Part shown: positions 44,995-54,628 of the stretch, in pieces
Layout of the letters: every line of letters starts with the position of its first letter
Position numbering within the stretch: position 1 is the first letter of the stretch
Origin: a bacterium
GTDB lineage: Bacteria > Actinomycetota > Acidimicrobiia > Spongiisociales > ZC4RG35
DNA: 64,000 nucleotides
Direction: 5' to 3'
NCBI GenBank assembly: GCA_028824015.1
Contig: JAPPFC010000017.1
Location: 205,945 to 269,944, forward strand
Notes under the pieces: model-generated
Told to the model about the DNA's origin: nothing
Seen by the model: the letters and a program-made list of their open reading frames with translations, nothing else
Databases searched by the model: none
Made by a program: the position numbers and the translations under genes

Positions 44995-47322
44995 ATGACC
45001 TGGCAGATCGCCTTCCTGATCCTGCTGTTGGTGGCTATGGCCTACCTGTTCCTGACGGCCAGGCTGCCGGTCGATCTGACCGCCTTCCTGGGCCTGGCGG
45101 TGTTGATCCTGGGAGGGTACGTGGGTCCCACCGAGGCGTTCAGCGGTTTCGCCTCTCCGGCGGTCATCACCATGCTGGCGATCTTCATCATCAGTGCCTC
45201 CCTCCTGTACACGGGTGTGGCCGACATTGTGGCGTCGAGGATCTACAAGCTCGTGGGCAGCAGGGAGATACCGCTGGTGATCACCCTGATGCTGGTGGCG
45301 GGCATCCTGTCGGCGTTCATGAACAACATCGCGGCCACGGCCGTCCTGATGCCGGCGGTGGCGGCCATCGCCAGGCGGGCCGGCCTGTCGCCGTCCCGTC
45401 TGATGATGCCTCTGGCTTTCGGGTCCATCCTGGGCGGCACCACCACCATGGTCGGGACCCCGCCCAACATCGTGGCGGCCTCGATCCTGGCCGAGCGCGG
45501 GCTCGATCCGTTCGGCCTCTTCGACTTCACGCCCGTGGGTGGACTGCTGCTGGGCGGGGGAGTCCTGTTCATGATCACGCTGGGGAGAAAACTCCTGCGC
45601 GATCGTCTCGCCGGCCCGGGAGCGGTCGATTCGGCCGATCTGACCCACATCTATCATCTGGAGGAGCGGCTGTTCACGATCAGGATCCCGAACCGGTCGC
45701 CGCTCGACAATGTCACGCTGGCGCAGGCCAACCTGTCGGGCGCACTGGGCATCCAGGTGGTCTCCATTCACCGGCCCGGGTCCAAGAAGCTGGTTCCCGA
45801 GGCCGACACGCTGCTTAGGAGCGGGGACGTGCTCCTGGTGGAGGGACGCCTGCCCGACCTCGAGGACATCATGCGGCTGGGCGGGATGGAACTCCAACGC
45901 ACCACCACCCGGGAGATCCCGCGCATCAGGGGGTTTTCGGCGATCAGGGCCGAGGTTCTCGAGTCCTCCGATTTGGTGGGGAAGACGCCCAATGAAGCCG
46001 AGTTCCGGCAACGCTACCGGGTGGTGATCGTGGGGATCGATCGCCGGGGCAGGACCATCCGGGGAGGACTCGGATCGGAGGTGTTGGAGGCGGGGGACCG
46101 GATTATCGGGCTGGGCACCCGGACCGAGTTGCAAAGGATGCAGGGCGATCGGGACTTCAGGGTGACCAACCTGGGGCTGGCGGCGTTGAAGTCCATTGAG
46201 GATCACCTCTCGGTGATGAGGGTCCCCTCCGGGTCGTCCCTGGTGGGTACCACGGTGAAGGACAGCCGTCTGAGCGAGTTGTTCGGGGTCACCGTGGGCG
46301 CCATCGTCCACAACGGAGTGATCCGCATGGTCGCATCTTCCGACGACGTGATACAGGAGGGCGACGGGTTGCTGGTTGCCTGCGACACTGCGCGGGTGGA
46401 GCATCTGGTGAGGATCGGCGACATCAGTGTGGACCTGCAGGTGGATGTCGCCGAACTGCAGTCCGAGGACTATGGGATTGTCGAGGTGGCGCTTGCCCCA
46501 CGATCGGCCGCGGTGCGAAAGACGGTGCGCGACTTGGAGTTCCGCAATCGATACGGCCTGCAGTTGCTGGCCATCTGGCGAGACGGGAGGACGATCCGCA
46601 CCGGTCTGGCGGACCTCCGTTTCCAACTCGGCGACGCTCTCTTGGTCCAGGGTCCCTGGGAGCGGATCCGCCTGCTCGGGACCAATCCCGACTTCGTGGT
46701 CCTGTCTCCCGAGGGCCTCCGTCCGCGAAGACACACCAAGGCGCCGTTGGCTCTTGGAGCGCTGTTGCTGATGGTCGGCCTGGTGGTGTTCGGCGTCCAG
46801 CCGATCCATGTGGCGGCCTTCATCTCCGCCAGCCTGGTGCTGTTGTTCCGCACGGTCACGATGGAGGAGGCCTACCGGGCCATCGAATGGCGGACGATCT
46901 TCTTGGTGGCGGCGGTCCTCCCGGTGGGTTTCGCCATGGAGAGAACCGGCGCCGCCGGCCTGATGGTGGACGGGGTCATAGACCTCCTCGGCCCGCTGGG
47001 AAACTACGCGATCCTCATCGCCCTGGTTGTGCTGGCCAGTCTTCTCAGCCAGGCGCTCGACGGCGCTCCCTCGGTGGTCCTGCTGGCGCCGGTGGCGCTG
47101 GAGACTGCCGCGCAGCTTGGTATGAACCCCTACGCGGTGATGATGGGAGTGAGCCTGGCCGCGTCGGCGGCCTTCATGACTCCCTTCAGCCACAAGGCCA
47201 ACCTCCTGGTGATGGGCGCCGGGGGTTACCGCTCGATCGACTACGTCCGGGTCGGGACTCCGCTGACCGTCGTGGTCCTGGGGATCGTGGTGGCGCTCGT
47301 TCCTCTCGTATTCCCGCTCTGA
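44995..47322 (+). CDS. SLC13-type permease with four RCK_C domains
   Basis: A 775-residue relative of the preceding permease. The same two membrane halves (NNIAATAVLMPAVAAIA, GTPPNIVAASI; DGAPSVVLLAPVA, FMTPFSHKANLLVMG) surround a longer soluble insert of about residues 215-580. I count four TrkA-C/RCK_C units by their closing motif (SGDVLLVEG, AGDRIIGLG, EGDGLLVAC, LGDALLVQG). These domains normally bind a small ligand and gate transport. AAGGTGG precedes ATG 44995. The two genes look like paralogues with duplicated regulatory inserts. Confidence 0.88.
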   Translation: MTWQIAFLILLLVAMAYLFLTARLPVDLTAFLGLAVLILGGYVGPTEAFSGFASPAVITMLAIFIISASLLYTGVADIVASRIYKLVGSREIPLVITLMLVAGILSAFMNNIAATAVLMPAVAAIARRAGLSPSRLMMPLAFGSILGGTTTMVGTPPNIVAASILAERGLDPFGLFDFTPVGGLLLGGGVLFMITLGRKLLRDRLAGPGAVDSADLTHIYHLEERLFTIRIPNRSPLDNVTLAQANLSGALGIQVVSIHRPGSKKLVPEADTLLRSGDVLLVEGRLPDLEDIMRLGGMELQRTTTREIPRIRGFSAIRAEVLESSDLVGKTPNEAEFRQRYRVVIVGIDRRGRTIRGGLGSEVLEAGDRIIGLGTRTELQRMQGDRDFRVTNLGLAALKSIEDHLSVMRVPSGSSLVGTTVKDSRLSELFGVTVGAIVHNGVIRMVASSDDVIQEGDGLLVACDTARVEHLVRIGDISVDLQVDVAELQSEDYGIVEVALAPRSAAVRKTVRDLEFRNRYGLQLLAIWRDGRTIRTGLADLRFQLGDALLVQGPWERIRLLGTNPDFVVLSPEGLRPRRHTKAPLALGALLLMVGLVVFGVQPIHVAAFISASLVLLFRTVTMEEAYRAIEWRTIFLVAAVLPVGFAMERTGAAGLMVDGVIDLLGPLGNYAILIALVVLASLLSQALDGAPSVVLLAPVALETAAQLGMNPYAVMMGVSLAASAAFMTPFSHKANLLVMGAGGYRSIDYVRVGTPLTVVVLGIVVALVPLVFPL

Positions 47323-47436
47323 ACGCCATGCCAAAGGGTGTCGTAGCGGTGGGCGGCCCCGCATGCCGGTGTATCTTCGTGTCTATGAGTCGGCATGGAA
47401 GCGTCCATAGGCCGTCGCCCGGGGGAGGGACGTGAG

Positions 47437-49542
47437 ATGACCGCCGGGACTGCGTTGGCCGGGCACGGGTCCCGGAAGGACGGCGCGGCCGGCTGTGGGA
47501 ACCTGCTGGACATCGAGAACCTGGCGGTGCGCTTCGAGTTGCCCTCCGAGACAGTCCGCGCGGTCAGCGGGGTGAGCCTCAGCGTGGCGCCGAGCGAGAC
47601 TTTTGCCCTGGTGGGTGAGTCCGGGTCGGGCAAGAGCGTCTCGATGCTGTCGGTGATGGGCCTTCTTCCCTCCCCGCCGGCGGTGGTGTCCGGTTCCATC
47701 CGCCTGGAGGGCCGGGAAGTTCTGGGCATGCCCGGGCGGCTCCTGAGAAGGTTCCGCGGTCGAGACGTGGCCATGGTTTTCCAAGAGCCCATGTCGTCGC
47801 TGAACCCGGTCCACCGGGTCGGCCGGCAGATCGGAGAGAGCCTGCGGATCCACCGGGGCGTCACCCGCTCGGAGGCCAGGCGGCAGGCCGTCCGTCTTCT
47901 GGACCGGGTCGGGATACCGTCGGCCGCCACCAGGGTTGACGACTACCCGCACGAGTTCTCGGGAGGCATGCGCCAGCGGGCCATGATCGCCATGGCCTTG
48001 GCGTGCGACCCGAAGCTGCTCATCGCCGACGAACCGACCACGGCCCTCGACGTGACCGTCCAGGCACAGATCGTGGACCTGGTCCGCGAACTGCAGGCCG
48101 AGTACCGCCTGGCAGTTGTGTGGATCACCCATGACCTGGGGGTGGTGGCCGAGATAGCCGACCGGGTCGCGGTGATGTACGCAGGGCGAATACTCGAAAC
48201 CGGCCAGGCGTCCGACCTCTACCGAGCCACCCGCCATCCCTACACGTCCGGGTTGCTCCGATCCATACCCCGGCTGGACCGGTCGGTCACCACCCGCCTG
48301 GCGGAGATTCCGGGGGCGCCCGTCCGGGTGGTCAGCGAGTTGGCGGCCTGTCCGTTCGACGACCGGTGCCCGCTGGCCGGTGAGGGCTGCCAGGACGCTC
48401 TCCCGGAACTGGAGGCGGTGGGGAGCGAAGGGCACCGCTCGGCCTGTATTCATCATCACCAGATGGGACCAGCGTCCTCGCTCTGGCCGGAGGGGACCGA
48501 AGCCGGTCACCAGGACGCCGACCAACAACCCGGCGACGTGGTCGTCTCGATCCGGGACCTCCAGGTCCACTTCCCGATTATCCGCGGCATGCGCGAGTCC
48601 CGCAAGAGGGCCATCCGGGCGGTGGACGGCGTGTCCCTCGACGTGGTGCGGGGCAAGACCTTGGGGATCGTGGGCGAGAGCGGGTGCGGGAAGACCACCC
48701 TGGGCCGGGCGATGGTGGCGCTGGTGCGGCCCACAGGGGGAACGATCGAGATCAACGGGGAGCCGATCAACCACCGGAGCGGCAGGCACAGGAAGGTGGT
48801 CCAGATGATCTTCCAGGACCCCTTCTCGGCCATGAACCCGGGCATGCGGGTGTCGGACGTGATCGCAGAGCCCCTCCGGATCCACCGGCTTGCGGACGCC
48901 GACGCCATCCGCGACCGGGTGACCGAACTGCTCGTCCAGGTGGGGCTGCCTCCCGACGCGGGTACCCGCTATCCGCATGAGTTCAGCGGCGGCCAGCGCC
49001 AGCGGATCGCCGTCGCCCGCGCCCTGGCTGCCGATCCCGAGGTGGTGGTGTGCGACGAGCCCGTGTCATCCCTGGACGTCTCGGTGCAGGCCCAGGTGAT
49101 CAACCTGCTGGCCGATCTGCAGGCGCGGACCGGGATGTCGATGGTCTTCATAGCCCACGACCTGGCGGTGGTGCGCCACGTCTCGCACGACGTAGGGGTC
49201 ATGTACCTCGGCGAAATCGTGGAGAAGGCGCCCCGGGACCAGCTATACGAGGACCCTCTTCACCCCTACACCAAGGCGCTCCTGGAGGCGGTGCCGGTTC
49301 CCGAGCCCGATTACGACACTACTCAGCGGACCAGGCTGGTCGGGGACGTGCCCAGCCCGGCGGATCCTCCGTCCGGGTGCCGTTTCCACACACGTTGCCC
49401 GGTGGCCGTCGAAGGGCTGTGCTCGTTGGTCAAGCCGGCGCTGGAAGAAGTGACTCCCGGGCGCTGGGTCTCCTGTCACCTGGTCAATCCGCCCGCCGCA
49501 CCGTCCGGGGTCTCACCAGGGCCAAAAGGGAGCAGGGGGTAG
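47437..49542 (+). CDS. fused oligopeptide-type ABC ATPases (DppD-DppF-like in one chain)
   Basis: A 701-residue protein containing two full ABC ATPases. The first has Walker A GESGSGKS, a degenerate signature FSGGMRQRAMIA and Walker B LLIADEPTTALD. The second, from about residue 365, has GESGCGKT, FSGGQRQRIAVARAL and VVVCDEPVSSLD. Each half ends with the Cys-rich OppD/OppF tail (RCPLAGEGC; HTRCPVAVEGLC). ATG 47437 has GGGAGG upstream, while ATG 47395 has no site. It energises the importer encoded by the next three genes. Confidence 0.92.
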   Translation: MTAGTALAGHGSRKDGAAGCGNLLDIENLAVRFELPSETVRAVSGVSLSVAPSETFALVGESGSGKSVSMLSVMGLLPSPPAVVSGSIRLEGREVLGMPGRLLRRFRGRDVAMVFQEPMSSLNPVHRVGRQIGESLRIHRGVTRSEARRQAVRLLDRVGIPSAATRVDDYPHEFSGGMRQRAMIAMALACDPKLLIADEPTTALDVTVQAQIVDLVRELQAEYRLAVVWITHDLGVVAEIADRVAVMYAGRILETGQASDLYRATRHPYTSGLLRSIPRLDRSVTTRLAEIPGAPVRVVSELAACPFDDRCPLAGEGCQDALPELEAVGSEGHRSACIHHHQMGPASSLWPEGTEAGHQDADQQPGDVVVSIRDLQVHFPIIRGMRESRKRAIRAVDGVSLDVVRGKTLGIVGESGCGKTTLGRAMVALVRPTGGTIEINGEPINHRSGRHRKVVQMIFQDPFSAMNPGMRVSDVIAEPLRIHRLADADAIRDRVTELLVQVGLPPDAGTRYPHEFSGGQRQRIAVARALAADPEVVVCDEPVSSLDVSVQAQVINLLADLQARTGMSMVFIAHDLAVVRHVSHDVGVMYLGEIVEKAPRDQLYEDPLHPYTKALLEAVPVPEPDYDTTQRTRLVGDVPSPADPPSGCRFHTRCPVAVEGLCSLVKPALEEVTPGRWVSCHLVNPPAAPSGVSPGPKGSRG

Positions 49543-49682
49543 CATTCACCCAGATTGTTGATGGCCACGGCTGATCCCGGTAGCCAAATCCCGGGTAGGC
49601 TGTTTTCAGCTAAGGAATTCCATCCATCGGTAAGAAGAACCCCTCCAAATCGCTGGCGGGGAAGAGAAAGGGGAAACGAAAA

Positions 49683-51461
49683 ATGACGAGAGTGAAGAGA
49701 TTCAAGTGGGCAGTCCTTCTGGTTGCGCTCGCGCTGGTGGTCGTCGGATGCGGCGATGACGAGGCCGAGGAGGAGCCGGTAGCCACCACGGCCGCGCCGG
49801 CCACCACGGCCGCGCCGGAGCCGGCCGACGAACCGGACGAGCCCGCACCGGCGCCGGCCGACGATGAGGACGAGCCGGAGCCGGAGACCACAACCACCAC
49901 CGCGGCGCCGCCCCCACCGCCGGAACCGGTCACGGTCAGGGCTGCGATCACCGGGGACGAGGGAACCCTCAACCCCTACACCTACATCAGCGGCTTCCCC
50001 GGATGGAACATCCTGATGCTCCAGTACGACTCCTTGATGCAGCTTGACGCCGCCGGGGTCCCCCAGCCCTGGCTGGCCTCGAGCGTCAGCGTCAGCGACG
50101 ACCTCACCGAGTGGTCGGTGACCCTGGTGGAGGGCGTGACCTTCCACGACGGTGAGCCCCTGACCTCCGACGACGTGGCCTTCAGCGTCGAGTTCTATAC
50201 CACCAACCCCGAGGCGAGCCGCTTCGCACGCGACTTCAGGGGAGTGGCGGACGTGGTAGTTCACGATGACTACAGCGTCACCTTCGTTCTCGAGAGTGCC
50301 AACCCCGGATTCGACGTCGTGGCGCTGGCCGACGCTCCCATCATCCCCCGCCACATTTGGGAGTCGGTGGATATTCCGTCGGAGCACGATTTCGGCGGTA
50401 CCAACATCGGTTCCGGTCCGTACATTCTGACCGAAATCGCGCCGGACCAGAGCTACCGCTTCGCGGCCAATCCCAACTATTTCCGGGGCGCCCCGGCGGT
50501 CGACGAACTGGTGCTGATCATCTTCGCCGACGACGCCGGAGCCCAGGCGGCCATCCGGACCGGGGAAGTGGACGTGATCTTCGAGCGGATACCTCCGGAG
50601 CAGATCGATCTGCTGGACGCCCAGGATCCCCTGGACGTCATCCTCGGACCCGAGTTCGCCACCCAGATGATCAACTACGACGCATCGCTCCGTCCGTTCG
50701 ACGATGTTGCGGTCCGCCAGGCCATCAACATGGCCATGGACCGCCAGGACATCGTCGACACCGTGTATCTCGGAGCGGCCACGGTGGGGAGCCCCGGCTG
50801 GATCCATCCGGGGCACTCGGTCTACAACCCCGGGATCGAAGTCGACGTGTACGACCCGGCCGCGGCCAACGCCCTGCTGGACGGCGCCGGTTACGCCGAC
50901 AGCGACGGCGACGGCGTCCGCGAGTTCGACGGACAGCCCATGTCCTTCGAGATCATCACCAACGCCTCCGACTCGCTGCGTCTGCGGATCGCCGAGTTGA
51001 CGGTCGAGATGCTGGCCGCCATCGGCATAAAGACCGAGGTGTTGCCGGTCGACACCGCAGTCTGGGAGAACGCCGTGTGGCCCGGTTTCGACGTGAACAA
51101 CGGCCGCAACTACCAGATCGCCATGTGGGGATGGTCGCCTCCCGTGCAGGCCGACCCGCTGCGGCTTCCCTGGTTGGTCCACAGTTCGCTGGACAGAGGA
51201 TTCCTCAACCTGACCGGCTACGGCAACGCCGAGATGGACGAACTCTCCGAGGCGCTGGCCGTGGAGCCCGATCCGGCGGAGCGGAAGGCGATCCTGGGCC
51301 GTATGCAGGAGATAATCGCCGAAGACCTGCCCTTCGTGCTGCTGCTCTATCCGGATGGTGCGTACGTCTACGACTCGAGCGTCTACGCCGATTGGGAGTT
51401 CATCGCCGGCCAGGGCATCGTGAGCAAGCTGTCGCTGCTCCCGCCCTCCGCGCGGCCGTAG
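49683..51461 (+). CDS. ABC substrate-binding lipoprotein, peptide/nickel/opine family (SBP_bac_5)
   Basis: A 592-residue extracellular binding lipoprotein. The signal peptide ends in LVVVGC (Cys23), followed by a Glu/Pro/Ala/Thr linker to about residue 80. The mature domain has EGVTFHDGEPLTSDDVAFSVEFY and VRQAINMAMDRQDIVDTVYLG, both strong family motifs. Family members bind oligopeptides, nickel complexes, opines, or heme-like and glycan ligands. It is followed by two permeases and cbiZ. The 140-bp upstream gap probably carries its promoter. Confidence 0.92.
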   Translation: MTRVKRFKWAVLLVALALVVVGCGDDEAEEEPVATTAAPATTAAPEPADEPDEPAPAPADDEDEPEPETTTTTAAPPPPPEPVTVRAAITGDEGTLNPYTYISGFPGWNILMLQYDSLMQLDAAGVPQPWLASSVSVSDDLTEWSVTLVEGVTFHDGEPLTSDDVAFSVEFYTTNPEASRFARDFRGVADVVVHDDYSVTFVLESANPGFDVVALADAPIIPRHIWESVDIPSEHDFGGTNIGSGPYILTEIAPDQSYRFAANPNYFRGAPAVDELVLIIFADDAGAQAAIRTGEVDVIFERIPPEQIDLLDAQDPLDVILGPEFATQMINYDASLRPFDDVAVRQAINMAMDRQDIVDTVYLGAATVGSPGWIHPGHSVYNPGIEVDVYDPAAANALLDGAGYADSDGDGVREFDGQPMSFEIITNASDSLRLRIAELTVEMLAAIGIKTEVLPVDTAVWENAVWPGFDVNNGRNYQIAMWGWSPPVQADPLRLPWLVHSSLDRGFLNLTGYGNAEMDELSEALAVEPDPAERKAILGRMQEIIAEDLPFVLLLYPDGAYVYDSSVYADWEFIAGQGIVSKLSLLPPSARP

Positions 51462-51589
51462 GAGGACAACCGAACAATGACGGCTGGTGGTAGCCCGCCG
51501 CCCGATGACACGTCGCGTGTCGGGCTACCACCCCACAGTGGGTTGACCAGGCCGCCCCGGGGTTCGGGGAAGGCCGCGGTTCGGAACAG

Positions 51590-52573
51590 GTGGAAGCCTT
51601 GACGAGGCGCATCGACCTCCGCCGGGTGGCCCAGTACGGGGTGGTCGTGGTAGTGGCGGTCACGCTCAACTTCCTGCTGCCCCGCCTGATGCCGGGCAAT
51701 CCGCTCGCCCTGATCGCCGGAGTGGATGTCGGCATGCTGGCGCCGGAGCAACGGGCCGAGATCGTCGCCCGGGTCGGCCTGGACGCTCCCATGTGGGTGC
51801 AGTACCTGCGTTATTGGGGTGACATCTTCACCGGCGACTTCGGGTTCTCGTTCCGGTCCAGCCGTCCCATCGTCGACATGATCCTGGAGAGGCTTCCCTG
51901 GACGCTCCTGATCACCGGCCTGTCGCTGGTGGTTTCGGCGGTCGTGGGTGTGTTGCTGGGCGCTCTCTCGGCCTGGCGGAGAGGCACCAAGGGCGACCTG
52001 AGCATGCTCTCGGGGATGATCTCGATCGAGTCGTTGCCCTCGTTCTGGCTGGGCATGGTCCTGGTCTCCCTCTTCGCCGTCCAATGGGGTCTCCTACCGT
52101 CCTTCGGGGCGGTGACCCCTGCATCGGACTTGGAGGGCTGGGCGCATGTGTGGGACATCATCAGCCACGCCATCCTGCCGGTGACCGCCCTGTCGATCGT
52201 GGGCACTCCGGGTGTCTACATGACAATGCGCTATTCGATGCTGGAAACCCTGGGAGAGGACTACATCCGCACCGCCCGGGCGAAAGGCGCCGGAGAGCGG
52301 CGGGTACTGTTCGGGCATGTGGCCCGCAACACCATCGCTCCGGTGATAACGGTCCTCGCCATCCGCTTGGGCTTTGCCTTCGGAGGCACGGTGATCATCG
52401 AGACGGTGTTCTCCTACCCGGGACTCGGCCGCCTGGTCTTCGAGGCGGTGGCGGGACGTGACTATCCCGTGATGCAGGCGGCGTTCCTGGTGTTCACGGC
52501 GGCGATACTGGTCGCAAACTTGGCGGCCGACCTCTTGTATCCCCTCATCGACCCCAGAAGCAGGACATCATGA
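51590..52573 (+). CDS. ABC permease, DppB-like
   Basis: A 327-residue membrane permease with six helices. The conserved docking loop is ETLGEDYIRTARAKGAGERRVLFGHVARN and the family FLLPRLMPGNPLA motif is near the N-terminus. The start is GTG 51590 (TTG 51599 possible) and is poorly supported by ribosome-site sequence. Its stop overlaps the next start (ATGA). Confidence 0.9.
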   Translation: MEALTRRIDLRRVAQYGVVVVVAVTLNFLLPRLMPGNPLALIAGVDVGMLAPEQRAEIVARVGLDAPMWVQYLRYWGDIFTGDFGFSFRSSRPIVDMILERLPWTLLITGLSLVVSAVVGVLLGALSAWRRGTKGDLSMLSGMISIESLPSFWLGMVLVSLFAVQWGLLPSFGAVTPASDLEGWAHVWDIISHAILPVTALSIVGTPGVYMTMRYSMLETLGEDYIRTARAKGAGERRVLFGHVARNTIAPVITVLAIRLGFAFGGTVIIETVFSYPGLGRLVFEAVAGRDYPVMQAAFLVFTAAILVANLAADLLYPLIDPRSRTS

Positions 52574-53436
52574 CGGCCACCGGCGGTGAAGACCGGGCCA
52601 TTAGGCGGGCGGTACGCCGTCGTTCCCGGCTCCCCACCATCCTGGGGGTGGCGGGACTGGTGATCGTCGGCGCCTTGGTGGTGACGGCGGTGTTCGCTCC
52701 CTGGCTGGCGCCGTATGACCCGACCGAGCGGATCGCGCGGCCGTTCCTGTTCCCCAGCGCCGAGCATCCCCTGGGCACCAACGACGTCGGACACGACCTC
52801 CTGTCCGAGATCATCTTTGGGTCTCGGGTGTCCCTGATGGTGGGGCTGGTGGCGGCCACCGTGGCCCTGCTGATCGGTACCACTGTGGGCGTGATAGCCG
52901 GCTATTACCCCAAGCGGCTGGGGTCGACCCTGATGCGGGGCGTCGACGTGATCCTCATCCTGCCGTTCCTCCCCCTGCTGATCGTGCTGGCGGCCTACCT
53001 GGGGAGAAGCCTCCTGAACACCATCCTGGTGATCGGGTTTTTGATCTGGGCGGAGCCGGCCCGGATCATCCGATCCCAGGTCCTCTCCCTCCGCTCGCGG
53101 GAGTACGTGTTGGCCGCCCGTTCGATGGGCGCACCCGACCGGTGGACGATCATCCGGCACATCGTCCCCCGTACGGCCCTTCTGGCCACGGGCTCGTTCG
53201 TCCGGGCGGTCTCCGGGGCGATCCTGCTCGAAGCTGCCCTCAGCTTCCTGGGCCTGGGCGACCCCATCCAGAAGAGCTGGGGCTCGACGCTCTACTGGGC
53301 ACAGACCCGGGGGGCCTTCCTGACCCCGGCCTGGAAGTGGTGGGTGCTGCCGCCGGGCATCCTGATCATGCTGGCGTCGCTCGGGTTCGCCCTGATCGCG
53401 TTCTCGCTCGAGGAGCGGATCAATCCGCGGCTGTAG
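52570..53436 (+). CDS. ABC permease, DppC-like
   Basis: A 288-residue membrane permease, partner of the previous gene. It has the N-terminal PLGTNDVGHDLLSEIIFGSRVSL motif typical of DppC and the loop REYVLAARSMGAPDRWTIIRHIVP. It is translationally coupled to the preceding gene by a four-base overlap. Together with the binding protein and fused ATPase it completes a transporter. Confidence 0.91.
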   Translation: MTATGGEDRAIRRAVRRRSRLPTILGVAGLVIVGALVVTAVFAPWLAPYDPTERIARPFLFPSAEHPLGTNDVGHDLLSEIIFGSRVSLMVGLVAATVALLIGTTVGVIAGYYPKRLGSTLMRGVDVILILPFLPLLIVLAAYLGRSLLNTILVIGFLIWAEPARIIRSQVLSLRSREYVLAARSMGAPDRWTIIRHIVPRTALLATGSFVRAVSGAILLEAALSFLGLGDPIQKSWGSTLYWAQTRGAFLTPAWKWWVLPPGILIMLASLGFALIAFSLEERINPRL

Positions 53437-53466
53437 TCGGCGGCTGCAGGTGCGGGAACCCGGCTC

Positions 53467-54102
53467 TTGAGCCTCCCGGTCGAACCTCGTCTATACGGTG
53501 TGGGAGCAGGGCATCGGGGGGTGCTGGTTTGGCGGTGGGGGACTCCTGTGTCGGTGCTCTCCTCGGCGCCGGTGGGCGGGGGGCCGCGTTTGGTGCAGTG
53601 GGCGCTCAACATCGGCGTCCGGTCGGACTACGACCGCACCGACCTCTCCGAGCACGCCCGGGAGGTTGCGGCGGGACTGGACGTGCGGGGACCGGGCGTT
53701 GCGATGTTCACCGCCGTGGACCTGAGCCGCCGGCAACGCTGCGAGTCCGGAGGGGTGACGGTCGACGCCACCGTCGGGATCAGTCATCCCACCTGGGCCG
53801 CCGAGATTCCCGACACGGAGGAACGGATCTTCCCGGGCACCATCAACCTGGTGGTGCAGGTGCCGGTCGCCCTCGATCCGGGAGCCGCGGTCAACGCGGT
53901 GGTGACGGCCACCGAGGCCAAGACGCAGGCACTGGCGGCCCGCGGTGTGCCGGGAACGGGCACCGCCACCGACGCGGTCGCCATCGTGTGTCCCGCAGGG
54001 ATCGCTGCGGAACGGTTCGCCGGCCCCAGGTCGCAGTGGGGTTCAAGGATCGGCCACGCCGTCTACCGGGCGGTGTGGTCTGGCGCCAGACCACGGGAGT
54101 GA
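53467..54102 (+). CDS. cbiZ: adenosylcobinamide amidohydrolase CbiZ
   Basis: A 211-residue CbiZ-family protein, which splits the nucleotide loop side chain from adenosylcobinamide so that pseudo-cobamides can be remodelled. Family motifs are INLVVQVPVALDPGAAVNAVVTATEAKTQAL and GTGTATDAVAI near the C-terminus. It starts at TTG 53467, 30 bp after the permease gene, and is probably in the same transcript. The position behind an oligopeptide-type rather than a BtuFCD-type transporter is unusual and hints that the transporter may bring in a corrinoid. Confidence 0.85.
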   Translation: MSLPVEPRLYGVGAGHRGVLVWRWGTPVSVLSSAPVGGGPRLVQWALNIGVRSDYDRTDLSEHAREVAAGLDVRGPGVAMFTAVDLSRRQRCESGGVTVDATVGISHPTWAAEIPDTEERIFPGTINLVVQVPVALDPGAAVNAVVTATEAKTQALAARGVPGTGTATDAVAIVCPAGIAAERFAGPRSQWGSRIGHAVYRAVWSGARPRE

Positions 54103-54628
54103 CCGTTTCGACGGAAGGACAGAGGCCATCCTGGAATGCCCTCGATAGGCCTCAGTAGCACGATGACGGCGCCTGCCGTCCCGATCATCCCGGTTTAGAG
54201 GGTCCTGTGGCAGTGTGGAGGCGACATCTGTCGTCGGTTTGCCACAGGCTGTGAAAAAAGCTGCGGTCGGGAGATTGATCTTGTCCCACCCCCATTCCAT
54301 ACTGGTACGAGCCAAAGCACTGAGACCGTCCGCCCAGGCGCCGCCCGGACCGCGTCGAGGGATCAGATCGACCTAATCAGAGAGCCCTGTCCCAGGCTGG
54401 ACAGAGCTGTTCAACCCATGGACTGGTGGTGGTGGGGGAGGGAGCCCGAAGGGGGCCCCTTTTTTCGCGACTTTCCCGTCGCGTTCAATAGGTTATTTCT
54501 TGACCGCCCGGCCCGGATCACCCGCCCCGGTCGCTCCCGCTGTCGTTGCACTCAGGAACAGTTCAGCCTAAGCAGAGACATCAAGCCGGATCTGGACCGT
54601 TCACGGCGGGAGCGGCCATGCAGCACCG
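54103..54628. other. 526-bp region with long hairpin, no gene supported
   Basis: No convincing coding frame. It lies between convergent cbiZ and the aldo/keto reductase gene. A nine-base perfect inverted repeat CCTGTGGCA/TGCCACAGG (54204-54212 and 54240-54248) encloses an inner CGACA/TGTCG stem. A second small stem CTGTCC/GGACAG is at 54387-54404, and a terminator follows at 54440. A 3'-UTR or an independent small RNA of up to about 270 nt would fit. Confidence 0.4.
54440..54465 (+). terminator. intrinsic terminator
   Basis: GGGaGCCC (54440-54447, A bulged) pairs with GGGGCCCC (positions 53-59 of 54400s: 54453-54459) around a GAAGG loop, a seven-pair GC stem followed directly by six T (54460-54465). 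This is the clearest rho-independent terminator in the window. It lies about 340 bp after cbiZ. Confidence 0.75.

Noticed and set aside
44836-47364. An 842-codon open frame opposite the second SLC13 permease
   Set aside because: Its translation is Gln/His/Arg-rich low-complexity sequence, the usual mirror of a GC-rich gene; the plus-strand permease has clear membrane and RCK_C motifs.
54204-54248. Hairpin considered as RNase P RNA, SRP RNA or tmRNA
   Set aside because: None of the conserved cores of those RNAs was found around it.
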